Shown here piece by piece: positions 54,417-63,727 of a stretch of 64,000 nt of DNA. This DNA comes from Chitinophaga pinensis (GTDB taxonomy: Bacteria; Bacteroidota; Bacteroidia; Chitinophagales; Chitinophagaceae): positions 62,001 to 126,000 of the forward strand of contig CAMAXV010000005.1 of the NCBI GenBank assembly GCA_945862385.1, in the 5' to 3' direction. Under the pieces are notes generated by a model, which was given only the letters and a program-made list of their open reading frames with translations, searched no databases and was not told the DNA's origin. The stretch's first letter is position 1. Every line of letters begins with the position of its first letter. The translations under genes and the position numbers were made by a program.

Positions 54417-57400
54417 ATGAGAAAAAAAAGCATGGGCAGAATCCTGTCTGTTGCCGTTTTCAGTGTATTTACACTGATGGTAACACAGGTTAATGCCGAA
54501 AAAAAGTCAGCCGCCGGACTTCTTAAGTCTGAGAAATTTAATTTCCCACCTGTAGACGTTACAGGAACTGTAACGGATGTTCGTAACACACCTCTTGCCG
54601 GAGCTACAGTTACAATCAAGGGAACCCGTTCATCTGTAGTAACAGATCAGAATGGTAAGTACAGTTTAAAAAATGTTCCTGACAATGCAGTATTGCAAAT
54701 CAGCTTCAGTGGTTACATTACTGAAGAGGTTGCAGCAAAATCAGCAGGTAAGGTAACCATGCGTGAGCAGGTTAACCAGCTTACAGACGTAGTTGTAATC
54801 GGTTATGGTACAGCCAAAAAGAAAGACCTTACTGGTGCTGTTGCTCAGGTAAAAGCCACACAACTTGAAAATGAAAATCCACGTTCTGTGCAGGATATGC
54901 TCAGGGGTAATGCACCCGGTCTTGACGTAGGATTCAATGCTTCAGCAAAAGGTGGTGGTTCACTACAAGTCAGGGGTCGTGCTTCACTGACAGCTTCAAC
55001 TTCTCCCTTGATAGTTGTTGACGGGGTAATTTATCCTGGTGACCTTTCAGACATTAATCCCAATGATATCCAGACTGTAGACGTATTGAAAGATGCGAGC
55101 TCTGCAGCGGTATTTGGTGCACGTTCTGCGAATGGTGTGATCCTGGTGACCACAAAACGTGGTAAGGCAGGAAAGCCTGTCATCACAGTAAATTCCAACT
55201 ATGCCTTTAACAGGATTGCCCGTTGGCCTGGTTTGTTGAGTCCTGATGAATTTTTCGACTGGCGTTCTGATGTTATCTGGAGCCAGCGTGGATTTGACTC
55301 CACTTCCAAGCCTGGTATCAAGTATTGGGCTGTAGATCCACGTAAGTTGCCAAGTGACTTTTCAGTGGCGCAATGGCTTGCCCTCGGAGGTAATCCTGCC
55401 ACTTCAGATCCTGTTGCTGTTTGGCTGAACAGGGCTGGTGGTAATCAGGGAACGTCAGCTATTTCACAGGAGAGTTACAAGAACAATACGCCGATTGATT
55501 GGGAATCATTGATTTTGAATAAAGATGGCCGTCAGCAAGATCATACCGTAAGTGTTTCAGGTAAGGCAGGTGCTACGAATTACTATTCATCTTATGGATA
55601 TTATGAGAATACAGGTATGGCACAGGGGGAACAATTCAAAACCCTCCGTACAAGGCTTAACCTGGAGACTGAAGTAGCCAAGTTCTTGTCTATTGGTTTG
55701 AACATACAATTCGCCAGTCGTGATGAAGGACAAACTCCGGTTAGTATCGGTGATATGCTGGGTACTTCACCATTTGGTAGTCTGTTCCAGGCTGATGGTC
55801 GCCTGCGCGCCAGTGCCAATGATGACATAGGAAACAATACAAACCCGCTGATGACTCCCTACTACGTAAAACGTATGTTGAAATTTAATAACCTTTTTGG
55901 TTCTGTTTATGCCAAGGGTAAGTTGCCTGCGGGATTCTCCTATCAGGTGAATTTCACTCCAAGGTTTGAGTGGGTACAAAATTATCAGCATATTTCATCT
56001 AAGCGTCCTTTGTTGGAAAGCCGTGGTGGTATTACTTCCAGAAGAGAAGACAGGACCTATCAGTGGCAGATTGATAACCTCCTGATGTGGAATAAGAAAT
56101 TCGGTAAACATTCAGTAGATGCAACTGCACTCCTTAATGCTGAGGAATTTTTCTTCTTCTCTAATACCATCAATGCTGAAAACTACTCTCCAAACGATAA
56201 CCTCGGTTGGAATGGTATTCAGGCAGCTTCAATCAAGAACTTCAGTGCAAATGATCAGTATCAGACAGGAGATGCCTTGATGGGAAGGGTTAACTATGGT
56301 TATGACGACAAGTACCTGTTGACCCTCACTGCGCGTCGTGACGGCTATTCTGCCTTCGGACAGGGTAATCCCCGTGCAACTTTCCCATCTGCAGCATTGG
56401 GTTGGGTAATCACAGATGAGAAATTTATGCAGAAAACGCTTGATGTGCTTGACTACCTTAAGGCTCGCGTTTCTTATGGTGAGAACGGTAACAGGGAGAT
56501 TGGTAGGTATGCTGCTCTTGCTCAGTTATCATCTGCAAACTACCTCAACACAAGCCCCGGTGGTGTAAATGTTCCATTAGGTGCTGTAGCTACAGTAAAC
56601 ATGGCCAATCCAAACCTACGCTGGGAAAGGCAACGTTCTGTAAACTTCGGATTTGATTTCAGCCTGAAAGGTGGCAAGATTTCCGGTGCTGTGGATTATT
56701 ACATCCGCAATACCAGTGATTTGCTGGTTAACAGGGCATTGCCTAATATCACTGGTTTTGCCAGTGTAGTAACTAACCTGGGTAAGGTAGATAACTCTGG
56801 TTTTGAGTTCAGCCTGAACACTGAAAACCTGAAGACAAATAATTTTGTCTGGAGAACAAGTCTGGCACTTTGGAGCAATAAGAATAAAATCATCAGCCTT
56901 TATGGAAAAGTTCCTGTAACTGACGCAAGTGGAAACACTGTATTAACTGATCAGGACGACCGTGCTAACGGATGGTTTATCGGTAAGAATATCAATACTG
57001 TTTGGGACTTCCGTGTGCTTGGTGTATGGAAAGTTGAAGAAGCCGCAACTGCAAAATCATATGGTTTTGCACCTGGAGATTTCAAACTGGATGATGTAAA
57101 CAAGGATGGTAAGTTTACTGTGGATGACCGGGTTTTCCTTGGACAAACAGCTCCTAAGTTCAATATCAATCTTAGAAACGAGTTTACCATCTACAAGAAT
57201 TGGGATGTTTCTTTCCAGTTGTATGGTAGGTTCGGTCAGCTTTCTCAATTCAATGAGGCAGCCAACGTGGATCGTTTTTATGATCGTTCTCAGTTTTACA
57301 AGCGTCCCTACTGGACCCCAACAAATCAGATTGACGACTACGCGAGGATGATGTCTTCTCGTGGTTCAGGGATTGGGTTCAATATCTGGAGAAAATCTTC

Positions 57401-57596
57401 ATTTGTTCGTGTAAACAACGTAAGCCTTGCTTACACCATGCCTAAGAGTGTAACTGATAAGATGAAATTTCAGAGTATGAAACTGTATTTCAACATTCAG
57501 AATGCCCTTACTGTAAGTCCATGGGAATTCTTTGACCCAGAAAACAAAGGATTCACTCCTTCTTATGGCACTTTTGGTATAAACCTGACACTCTAA
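54417..57596 (+). CDS. SusC/RagA-type TonB-dependent receptor
   Basis: About 1059 residues. Signal peptide (ILSVAVFSVFTLMVTQVNA), a carboxypeptidase-regulatory-like domain (DVTGTVTDVRNTPLAGATVTIKG), the SusC signature LTDVVVIGYGTAKKKDLTGAV, plug domain (IVVDGVIYPGDLSDINPNDI) and a 22-strand barrel ending in an aromatic-Leu tail. With the SusD partner it imports oligosaccharides or other polymers over the outer membrane using TonB. No sigma/anti-sigma pair is adjacent, so control is probably through the palindrome upstream. Confidence 0.96.
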   Translation: MRKKSMGRILSVAVFSVFTLMVTQVNAEKKSAAGLLKSEKFNFPPVDVTGTVTDVRNTPLAGATVTIKGTRSSVVTDQNGKYSLKNVPDNAVLQISFSGYITEEVAAKSAGKVTMREQVNQLTDVVVIGYGTAKKKDLTGAVAQVKATQLENENPRSVQDMLRGNAPGLDVGFNASAKGGGSLQVRGRASLTASTSPLIVVDGVIYPGDLSDINPNDIQTVDVLKDASSAAVFGARSANGVILVTTKRGKAGKPVITVNSNYAFNRIARWPGLLSPDEFFDWRSDVIWSQRGFDSTSKPGIKYWAVDPRKLPSDFSVAQWLALGGNPATSDPVAVWLNRAGGNQGTSAISQESYKNNTPIDWESLILNKDGRQQDHTVSVSGKAGATNYYSSYGYYENTGMAQGEQFKTLRTRLNLETEVAKFLSIGLNIQFASRDEGQTPVSIGDMLGTSPFGSLFQADGRLRASANDDIGNNTNPLMTPYYVKRMLKFNNLFGSVYAKGKLPAGFSYQVNFTPRFEWVQNYQHISSKRPLLESRGGITSRREDRTYQWQIDNLLMWNKKFGKHSVDATALLNAEEFFFFSNTINAENYSPNDNLGWNGIQAASIKNFSANDQYQTGDALMGRVNYGYDDKYLLTLTARRDGYSAFGQGNPRATFPSAALGWVITDEKFMQKTLDVLDYLKARVSYGENGNREIGRYAALAQLSSANYLNTSPGGVNVPLGAVATVNMANPNLRWERQRSVNFGFDFSLKGGKISGAVDYYIRNTSDLLVNRALPNITGFASVVTNLGKVDNSGFEFSLNTENLKTNNFVWRTSLALWSNKNKIISLYGKVPVTDASGNTVLTDQDDRANGWFIGKNINTVWDFRVLGVWKVEEAATAKSYGFAPGDFKLDDVNKDGKFTVDDRVFLGQTAPKFNINLRNEFTIYKNWDVSFQLYGRFGQLSQFNEAANVDRFYDRSQFYKRPYWTPTNQIDDYARMMSSRGSGIGFNIWRKSSFVRVNNVSLAYTMPKSVTDKMKFQSMKLYFNIQNALTVSPWEFFDPENKGFTPSYGTFGINLTL

Positions 57597-57626
57597 CAAT
57601 TAGCAGAAACATTCAAATCATTAGAT

Positions 57627-59468
57627 ATGAAGCAGAAATTAAACCGATTAACAAAATACCTGGCCTCTCTGGTTATGGTATTGCTCATGACCCAATCCTG
57701 TAACAAGGATTGGCTGACGCCTAAACCCCTTTCTTTCTTCTCCCCTGAGAATACCCTTGTTGACGAGAAGGGTTTCAACGCCGGTCTTGCAGCTATTGCA
57801 CGTCAGGTAAGGGATGAATTTTATGGAGATGGTCATCCAATCATTACTGAAAATATCTTCTCTGAAGTTGCTGTAGAAGGTACAACAGATAAGTTTGGTC
57901 CTGCCGTAAACCTCAATGTATTGATCACACCTGATGCCAACCTGAATAGTTCCGATTTTAACAGGATTGGATGGTATTGGGAGCGTTGGTATGTTGTGAT
58001 CAGGCTGGCCAATACCATTACAACCCGCATCACGGATGTAGAGGGTATTTCTGATGCTGCTAAAAATGTAATCATTGGTAAAGCAAATTTCTACAGGTCT
58101 TATGCTTATTACAGACTTGTGAATCAGTTTGGTGATGTGCCAGCTACTTTCAAGGAATTGACTGAAGCAAAACTTGATTTCCAGTCTGTAAAACGTGATG
58201 TTATTTTGCAGCGTTTGAAAACTGATCTTGAATTCGCTGCACAGCATGTTCCCTGGACAGGCAACAAAGGTGATATTAACAGGGCTGCTGTTTATCACCT
58301 GCTCGCTAAGGTTCAGCTTTCATTAGCAGATTTTGATGGCGCAATCGCTTCAACGAGCCAGGTAATCAACAATGGTGCTTACAAACTGATGACCAATCGT
58401 TTTGGTGTGGATGCAGGCGTTACCAGAAAGAACGTTATCTGGGATTTGCACAGGCGTTCAAATAAATACTCTGCAGCCAATACAGAAGTGTTGTTTTCTG
58501 TAATCGACAGATACGGTGATCCTTCAGCCACATCACAAGGAACTTCATCAATGCGTCAGGCACTACCTTTCTTCTCTTCTGCTGCAATCATCACACCTGA
58601 TGGTAAATCTGGTATGCTGGCAGTTAAAGCTGAATTTGATCACATGACCAATTTTGGTCGTGGTATTGGCCGTTGCCGCGCTACGCCATATGCTACCCGT
58701 TACATATGGGATGATGCCAACGATTGGCGTCATGATACCGTATCTGGTAACTGGATGAACATGGAAAATCTGGTGTACAACAATGAGGGAACATTGAAAG
58801 GTAAATCTCCTTACTACGGACAAAGATTGTCTTTGTATAGTCCAACCGGAACCTTGCTTGTTAGTGGTGGTGATACAATCCGTACCTGGTTTAACTGGCC
58901 ACATTACAAATTGTATGTAGAAGATGAAATCAGGTATCCTTTTCAGGGTGGTAACTCAGACTGGTATATTTTCCGCCTGGCTGAAACACACCTGCTGAGG
59001 GCTGAAGCCTACTGGTGGAAAGGTGATGCGGCTAATGCTGCTGCTGATGTTAATAAAGTAAGAACAAGAGCCAATTGTGCTCCTTATAACGCAGCCCAGG
59101 TTGACATTGGCACTATTCTTGATGAACGTGCAAGAGAGCTCTATTACGAAGAGCCTCGCAAAACAGAGCTTACCCGTGTAGCTTTCACTTTTGCCAAGAC
59201 TGGTAAGTCTTACAATGGTAAGACATACAGCCTTAACAATTTTTCACAGGCGAATTTCTATTATGACCGTATAATCGCTAAAAATGATTTCTACGGCAAG
59301 AATATTAAAAACGTGCGTGGTGATGCCTATACGATGAGTCCATACCATGTGTTGTGGCCAGTGCCAAGGCCGGCAGTTCTTGCCAACAGCCTTGCAGTAC
59401 TGAATCAGAATCTGGGTTATTCCGGTTCTGAAAAGAATGTAGCACCGCTGGATAAGATACCTGATTAA
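57627..59468 (+). CDS. SusD/RagB-type surface lipoprotein
   Basis: 613 residues. Lipoprotein signal ends in MTQSC (Cys25), then an all-helical TPR-like fold: RANTITTRI-like region, AYYRLVNQFGDVP and the C-terminal ERARELYYEEPRKTELTR typical of RagB/SusD. It caps the SusC barrel and binds the glycan substrate. Starts 30 nt after susC and ends in a strong terminator. Confidence 0.95.
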   Translation: MKQKLNRLTKYLASLVMVLLMTQSCNKDWLTPKPLSFFSPENTLVDEKGFNAGLAAIARQVRDEFYGDGHPIITENIFSEVAVEGTTDKFGPAVNLNVLITPDANLNSSDFNRIGWYWERWYVVIRLANTITTRITDVEGISDAAKNVIIGKANFYRSYAYYRLVNQFGDVPATFKELTEAKLDFQSVKRDVILQRLKTDLEFAAQHVPWTGNKGDINRAAVYHLLAKVQLSLADFDGAIASTSQVINNGAYKLMTNRFGVDAGVTRKNVIWDLHRRSNKYSAANTEVLFSVIDRYGDPSATSQGTSSMRQALPFFSSAAIITPDGKSGMLAVKAEFDHMTNFGRGIGRCRATPYATRYIWDDANDWRHDTVSGNWMNMENLVYNNEGTLKGKSPYYGQRLSLYSPTGTLLVSGGDTIRTWFNWPHYKLYVEDEIRYPFQGGNSDWYIFRLAETHLLRAEAYWWKGDAANAAADVNKVRTRANCAPYNAAQVDIGTILDERARELYYEEPRKTELTRVAFTFAKTGKSYNGKTYSLNNFSQANFYYDRIIAKNDFYGKNIKNVRGDAYTMSPYHVLWPVPRPAVLANSLAVLNQNLGYSGSEKNVAPLDKIPD

Positions 59469-59494
59469 GTTATCGTTTCTCATGAACAGTGACC

Positions 59495-59525
59495 GCCCTG
59501 CTCCTTTTGGAGCGGGGCTTTTTTT
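59495..59525 (+). terminator. Rho-independent terminator after susD
   Basis: Stem GCCCTGCTCC/GGAGCGGGGC with a TTTT loop and seven T. Confidence 0.9.
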
Positions 59526-59574
59526 GGAATAGTGATAAGGAATTATTCAGTAAATTGCTATACAATTATTTCAA

Positions 59575-60999
59575 ATGAAAAGAATCAATAAAATTTCACT
59601 GCTTTTAACAGGATTAGCTGTTTGCCTGGCTTTTCTGCAGTTTAAAAATGCAGAAGATCATAAGGCAGCATTAGAAGATCCCAAAAAAATTTATACCGAA
59701 AAATGTGCCTCGTGCCACGGTGAAAAAGTAGAAGCTTTTGTTGACCGCAAATGGAAACATGGTACCAGCAAAGCTGAGCTGGTAAAGAGTATCAAAGAGG
59801 GATATGCTGATTTCGGAATGCCAGCCTGGGGAGAAATCATTCCTGATAAGGACGTTCAGGGTCTGGCTGATCTGATCACCGAAAGCCTGAAAACTGTTTC
59901 ACAATATGATTTTACCAAGGAGAAAAAAAATGCGGATGGTCCGGCTATTTTCAAGTCTGCCGGCATGACTGTGAAACTTGATACCATTGCAACTGGATTG
60001 ACCAGTCCGTGGGGTTTCGAGCAGCTTCCCGATATGACTTACCTCATCACAGACAGAAATGGTACTTTGTACCATGTTGATAAGAATAAAACCAAAACTG
60101 CCATCAAGGGAACTCCTGCTGTTTATGCAGAAGGTCAGGGTGGTATGCTGGATATTACCATTCATCCCAAATATGCGGAAAATGGTTGGATTTACATTTC
60201 CTACTCAAAAAGTAAGGTAGTAGATGGTAAAACACTGGGTACAACAGCTGTTGTTCGTGGCAAATTACGCAATGGTGAGTTTGTAGAGCATCAGGAAGTT
60301 TTTGAAGGACTTCCCTATACTGCAACAAAGCACCACTATGGTTCAAGGCTTGTTTTTGATAAAAAGGGTTTCCTTTTTATCTCTATGGGTGAGCGTGGAC
60401 AGGAAAAAGTATTCCCACAAGATTTGGAAACTGCTCCCGGTAAAATTCACCGCATCAAAGATGATGGCAGCATACCAACAGACAATCCATTTGTAGGTAA
60501 GGGTAAGGCTGTAGCGTCTGTTTATACCTATGGTAACAGAAATCCGCAGGGTATGACCATGGATCCTGTATCAGGATTGATTTGGGAAACTGAGCATGGA
60601 CCAAGAGGTGGTGATGAACTTAACCTGATTCAGTCAGGAGCCAACTACGGCTGGCCTGTAATTACTTATGGCATCAATTATGATGGTAAACCCATTTCAG
60701 CTATCAGTAAGAAAGAAGGTATGTCACAACCTGTTACATACTGGATTCCATCCATCGCTCCAAGTGGATTAACATTTGTAACAGGTGATAAATATCCGGC
60801 CTGGAAAGGAAGTCTGCTTGTGGGTTCTCTCCGCTTCAATCACATCAACCGTTGTGTGATGAAAGACAATAAAGTGGTTAGCCAAGAAAAGATTCTCCTG
60901 AATGTTGGAAGAACCAGAAATGTAGAGATGGGTCGTGATGGTTATATTTATGTGGGTATTGAAGGACCAGGTACAGTTTTCAGGGTTGTGCCTCAATGA
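59575..60999 (+). CDS. Cytochrome c fused to a PQQ-type sugar dehydrogenase
   Basis: 474 residues. Signal segment (ISLLLTGLAVCLAFLQF), then a c-type haem domain with CASCH at about residue 43 and Met ligand candidate GMPAWG near 81, followed by a six-bladed GSDH/Yli-type propeller (GLTSPWGFEQLPD, GQGGMLDITIHP, GNRNPQGMTMDP, WETEHGPRGGDELN, LRFNHINR). It probably oxidises an aldose in the periplasm and passes electrons to its own haem. Cofactor PQQ is presumed; PQQ synthesis genes are not in the window. Confidence 0.88.
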   Translation: MKRINKISLLLTGLAVCLAFLQFKNAEDHKAALEDPKKIYTEKCASCHGEKVEAFVDRKWKHGTSKAELVKSIKEGYADFGMPAWGEIIPDKDVQGLADLITESLKTVSQYDFTKEKKNADGPAIFKSAGMTVKLDTIATGLTSPWGFEQLPDMTYLITDRNGTLYHVDKNKTKTAIKGTPAVYAEGQGGMLDITIHPKYAENGWIYISYSKSKVVDGKTLGTTAVVRGKLRNGEFVEHQEVFEGLPYTATKHHYGSRLVFDKKGFLFISMGERGQEKVFPQDLETAPGKIHRIKDDGSIPTDNPFVGKGKAVASVYTYGNRNPQGMTMDPVSGLIWETEHGPRGGDELNLIQSGANYGWPVITYGINYDGKPISAISKKEGMSQPVTYWIPSIAPSGLTFVTGDKYPAWKGSLLVGSLRFNHINRCVMKDNKVVSQEKILLNVGRTRNVEMGRDGYIYVGIEGPGTVFRVVPQ

Positions 61000-61044
61000 G
61001 TAAGACAACAGAATTTGTATTCAATGTCAATACATTAGAACATA

Positions 61045-61074
61045 AAAAAAGGCGCTCAACTGAGCGCCTTTTTT
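61045..61074. terminator. Bidirectional terminator overlapping a stop codon
   Basis: 14-bp inverted repeat (AAAAAAGGCGCTCA/TGAGCGCCTTTTTT). It ends the dehydrogenase transcript and the converging isomerase gene, whose stop lies in the loop. Confidence 0.88.
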
Positions 61075-62051
61075 GCATAATCAATGCATTTCTTTACTTC
61101 TTTTACTGCATTCGAATCAGCAGGTATTTCGTATTCCAGTTCCACTGAAACAGGGATCTTGTATTTCTTTTTCTTCAACAATTGAAGTATCTCCACGATA
61201 GGCGTATCTCCTGTTCCCCAGGCAACATTTGTACCTCCATTGATTTTGTTTTTTCTGTCTTTCAGGTGCATGGATGTAATTCTGTCGTGTTTGGCTTCAA
61301 TCAATGCTAAGAGACTTTCCTTGGTATTGTTTCCACCTGCAGCAATGTAGTGTCCACAATCAAGGTTCATCGAATTGTAGGGGGATTGTGCCAGTGCTTC
61401 ATCCCAGGCAGTATCTGTAGCCTGCAGGTGGGCATGGTAACCAACATACACTTTATGTTTGGCTGCAATATCGCCCAGCCTTTTGGAGTGAGCAGGCTTT
61501 CCGGGTATTTCTACGGTTACAGAAGTTGCTCCCAAAGCTTTGGCTGCTTTCATGGCATATTCAATCTCGGCATCGCTGTTATTTTCACCAAGCGCATTGG
61601 GTTTGTAGGCATAAATTGTTACGCCTGCTTCCTGGAATTTTTGTTTTATTTCAACAAACTTTTCCATGGACACAGTTTCACGCCAGATCTTGGATTTTTC
61701 AGCACGTTCTGCAAAAGATTTACGCATTTCATCGGTCATCTGTGGGCGTTGACCTCCTGCCGGCGGACGCATGGGTCCGGTTGATGCATAAGGATTACCT
61801 GCATAGGCTTCTGCCGGATCTCCCATTAGTTCAATGGCATTTATGCCACATGCTTTGCAGTAACCAATCAGGTCGTCTATTGTGCCGGGCATACTCCTGA
61901 ATGAATAAGTGATGGCACCCAGATAAACTTTGTATGCCTTATTGGTCTCAGTGAGTGCGAGCAAGTCTTTTGAAAGAAATAATCCTGAACCCAGAAGGGC
62001 TGTTTGTGAAAGGAAATTCCTTCTTGAATTTTTGGTATGGCTCATGTTCAT
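61056..62051 (-). CDS. Tat-exported sugar phosphate isomerase/epimerase-like protein
   Basis: About 331 residues. A twin-arginine leader (SRRNFLSQTALLGSGLFLS) precedes a xylose-isomerase-like TIM barrel: GAITYSFRSMPGTIDDLIGYCKACGINAIELMGDP, VGYHAHLQATD, MNLDCGHYIAAGG and TSMHLKDRKN with Glu in VSVELEY supply metal ligands. Exported members may act on free oligosaccharides or keto-sugars; here beside the sugar dehydrogenase. ATG at 62051 or 62045 is the start; more upstream Mets would spoil the leader. Confidence 0.87.
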   Translation of the reverse strand: MNMSHTKNSRRNFLSQTALLGSGLFLSKDLLALTETNKAYKVYLGAITYSFRSMPGTIDDLIGYCKACGINAIELMGDPAEAYAGNPYASTGPMRPPAGGQRPQMTDEMRKSFAERAEKSKIWRETVSMEKFVEIKQKFQEAGVTIYAYKPNALGENNSDAEIEYAMKAAKALGATSVTVEIPGKPAHSKRLGDIAAKHKVYVGYHAHLQATDTAWDEALAQSPYNSMNLDCGHYIAAGGNNTKESLLALIEAKHDRITSMHLKDRKNKINGGTNVAWGTGDTPIVEILQLLKKKKYKIPVSVELEYEIPADSNAVKEVKKCIDYAKKALS

Positions 62052-62093
62052 TGATTTTATTTTAAATATACTGAATAAAAACCGCACTTAAAT

Positions 62094-62101
62094 TAGCTTT
62101 G
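62094..62101 (+). promoter_or_regulatory. Promoter element (TAGCTTTG) of tcdA
   Basis: Exact TAnnTTTG 22 nt before the tcdA ATG. Confidence 0.55.
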
Positions 62102-62123
62102 CGGATATTAAAATACCTGAAAA

Positions 62124-62843
62124 ATGGATACTTCCTGGCTTTCAAGAACCAGTTTGTTGATTGGAGAAGAAAAACTTGTGCATCTTACCCAACAGCATGT
62201 GATGGTGGTAGGATTAGGTGGTGTGGGTTCTTTTGCCGCAGAATTCATTGCACGAAGTGGAGTTGGAAGTATGACAATCATTGATGGGGATGTTGTTGAT
62301 CCAACCAACAGAAACAGGCAGCTGCCTGCCTTGTCTACCAACCATGGTATTTCCAAGGCATTGATTATGGAAGAACGACTTCGCGCCATCAATCCAGAGA
62401 TAACACTGACGGTAGTTCGTTCATTTGTAAATCCTGAAATGGTTAGCGGATTATTTGACGTGAAACCTGATTATGTCATTGATGCAATAGATAGCATAAC
62501 ACCCAAGATTACTTTTTTGAAAGAAGCCTATGCGCAGGGAATCCGGGTTGTAAGCAGCATGGGTGCAGGCGCAAAACTGGATCCCACAAAGTTGCAGGTA
62601 GTAGATATTTCCAAGACGTATAATTGTCCGTTTGCCCAGCAGATTCGGAAAAACCTGAAGCAGCATGGTATCCGTTCAGGTATCAAAGCGGTTTTTTCTC
62701 CTGAAAAGCATATCAAGGAAAGCCTGATGCTTACAGATGGAAAAAATTTCAAAAAATCAGCCTACGGAACTATATCGTATCTCCCTGCAGTATTTGGAGC
62801 AACAGCAGCTTCAGTGGTGATCAGGGACTTAATTAATCAATGA
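62124..62843 (+). CDS. tcdA: tRNA threonylcarbamoyladenosine dehydratase
   Basis: 239 residues, ThiF/E1-like. ATP site VMVVGLGGVGSFAAEFIARSGVG, adenylation motif DPTNRNRQLPA, and DAIDSITPK then YNCPFAQQ (Cys) and YGTISYLPAVFGA are as in E. coli TcdA/CsdL. It cyclises t6A37 to ct6A. Functionally linked to the YciO/YrdC family protein at 2684, though far away. Confidence 0.92.
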   Translation: MDTSWLSRTSLLIGEEKLVHLTQQHVMVVGLGGVGSFAAEFIARSGVGSMTIIDGDVVDPTNRNRQLPALSTNHGISKALIMEERLRAINPEITLTVVRSFVNPEMVSGLFDVKPDYVIDAIDSITPKITFLKEAYAQGIRVVSSMGAGAKLDPTKLQVVDISKTYNCPFAQQIRKNLKQHGIRSGIKAVFSPEKHIKESLMLTDGKNFKKSAYGTISYLPAVFGATAASVVIRDLINQ

Positions 62844-63111
62844 TTTCTTCGAGAAAGTCTTCATCTATTAATTGTTCTCCGAATTTTAACAATAAGCCAT
62901 TTGTTTTTTGAAGCAATTGAAGTTCGGATATTCCTCTACAGTAATCTCCTGTTCGCCATAATCTGAAAAATGATTTACAGCCAGCAAGATTATCGGCACC
63001 ATATATCATTTGGTGGCGTATTAACGATATCTCTGCTTCAGATAAATGGTTGAAGATTCCATGCTGAATAAGTATCCCTGTATGATAAACTATTTGTTTG
63101 TATGTTTCCAC
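62833..63111 (-). CDS. Hypothetical protein
   Basis: 92 residues, mostly helical (HLSEAEISLIRHQMIYGADNL, RGISELQLLQKTNGLLLKFG) with an acid end (IDEDFLEEIID). No signal peptide or known motif. It overlaps the end of tcdA by 11 nt on the opposite strand. Coding-like composition, but without a recognised family the call is tentative. Confidence 0.5.
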   Translation of the reverse strand: METYKQIVYHTGILIQHGIFNHLSEAEISLIRHQMIYGADNLAGCKSFFRLWRTGDYCRGISELQLLQKTNGLLLKFGEQLIDEDFLEEIID

Positions 63112-63259
63112 GAATGTTTTGTTTTAACCAAATTCCACACGTATCATAAATAATAAGTGAATTTAATTTTAATTAATTGTAAACAGGATCAGAGTGTTAA
63201 AAAGATGTGCATCGTGGTCATGATTATGCTGACTAACTTCATGAAACAAATTAAGACTG

Positions 63260-63727
63260 ATGGATGAGCAACTTTTTTATAACAGGTTTATGTCCAATCA
63301 TCCATTTGAACTTGTTCAATATATCAGGTCCTATTTGCAAATGACTCAGGATATTGAAATACTCATAGGTTCAGATTCACAGAATTATTCAGATAGTACC
63401 ATTTTTGCCAATGTAGTAGCACTTTATAAGCCAGGTAAAGGTGCCCATTTGGTTTATAGAAAATGGAAGACCCCTTTAGCAAAATATACCGGAGATCGTT
63501 TGTTGACGGAAGTTTGGGAAGCAGTTCGTGTTGCGGAATATATCCGTAAAGCCGGTTTACCAAAACCATCCTGGATTGATATTGATCTGAATCCTGATAT
63601 TCGATTTAAATCCAATGAAGTCTTCCGACAGGCTGTAGGTCTGGTTGAAGGAATGGGATACAGGGTAAGATACAAAACTTTATCACCAATGATGACCTAT
63701 GCTGCAGATTACCTCATAAAAAATTAA
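63260..63727 (+). CDS. YkuK-like (DUF458) RNase H-fold protein
   Basis: 155 residues. EILIGSDSQNYSDSTIFANVVALY is the metal-binding first strand of the YkuK family, followed by GDRLLTEVWEAVRVAEY, IDIDLNPDIRFKSNEVFRQAVGLVEGMGY. The acids D39 and D/E further on suit an RNase H-like active site, but no substrate is known. The 148 nt upstream hold no gene. Confidence 0.78.
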   Translation: MDEQLFYNRFMSNHPFELVQYIRSYLQMTQDIEILIGSDSQNYSDSTIFANVVALYKPGKGAHLVYRKWKTPLAKYTGDRLLTEVWEAVRVAEYIRKAGLPKPSWIDIDLNPDIRFKSNEVFRQAVGLVEGMGYRVRYKTLSPMMTYAADYLIKN

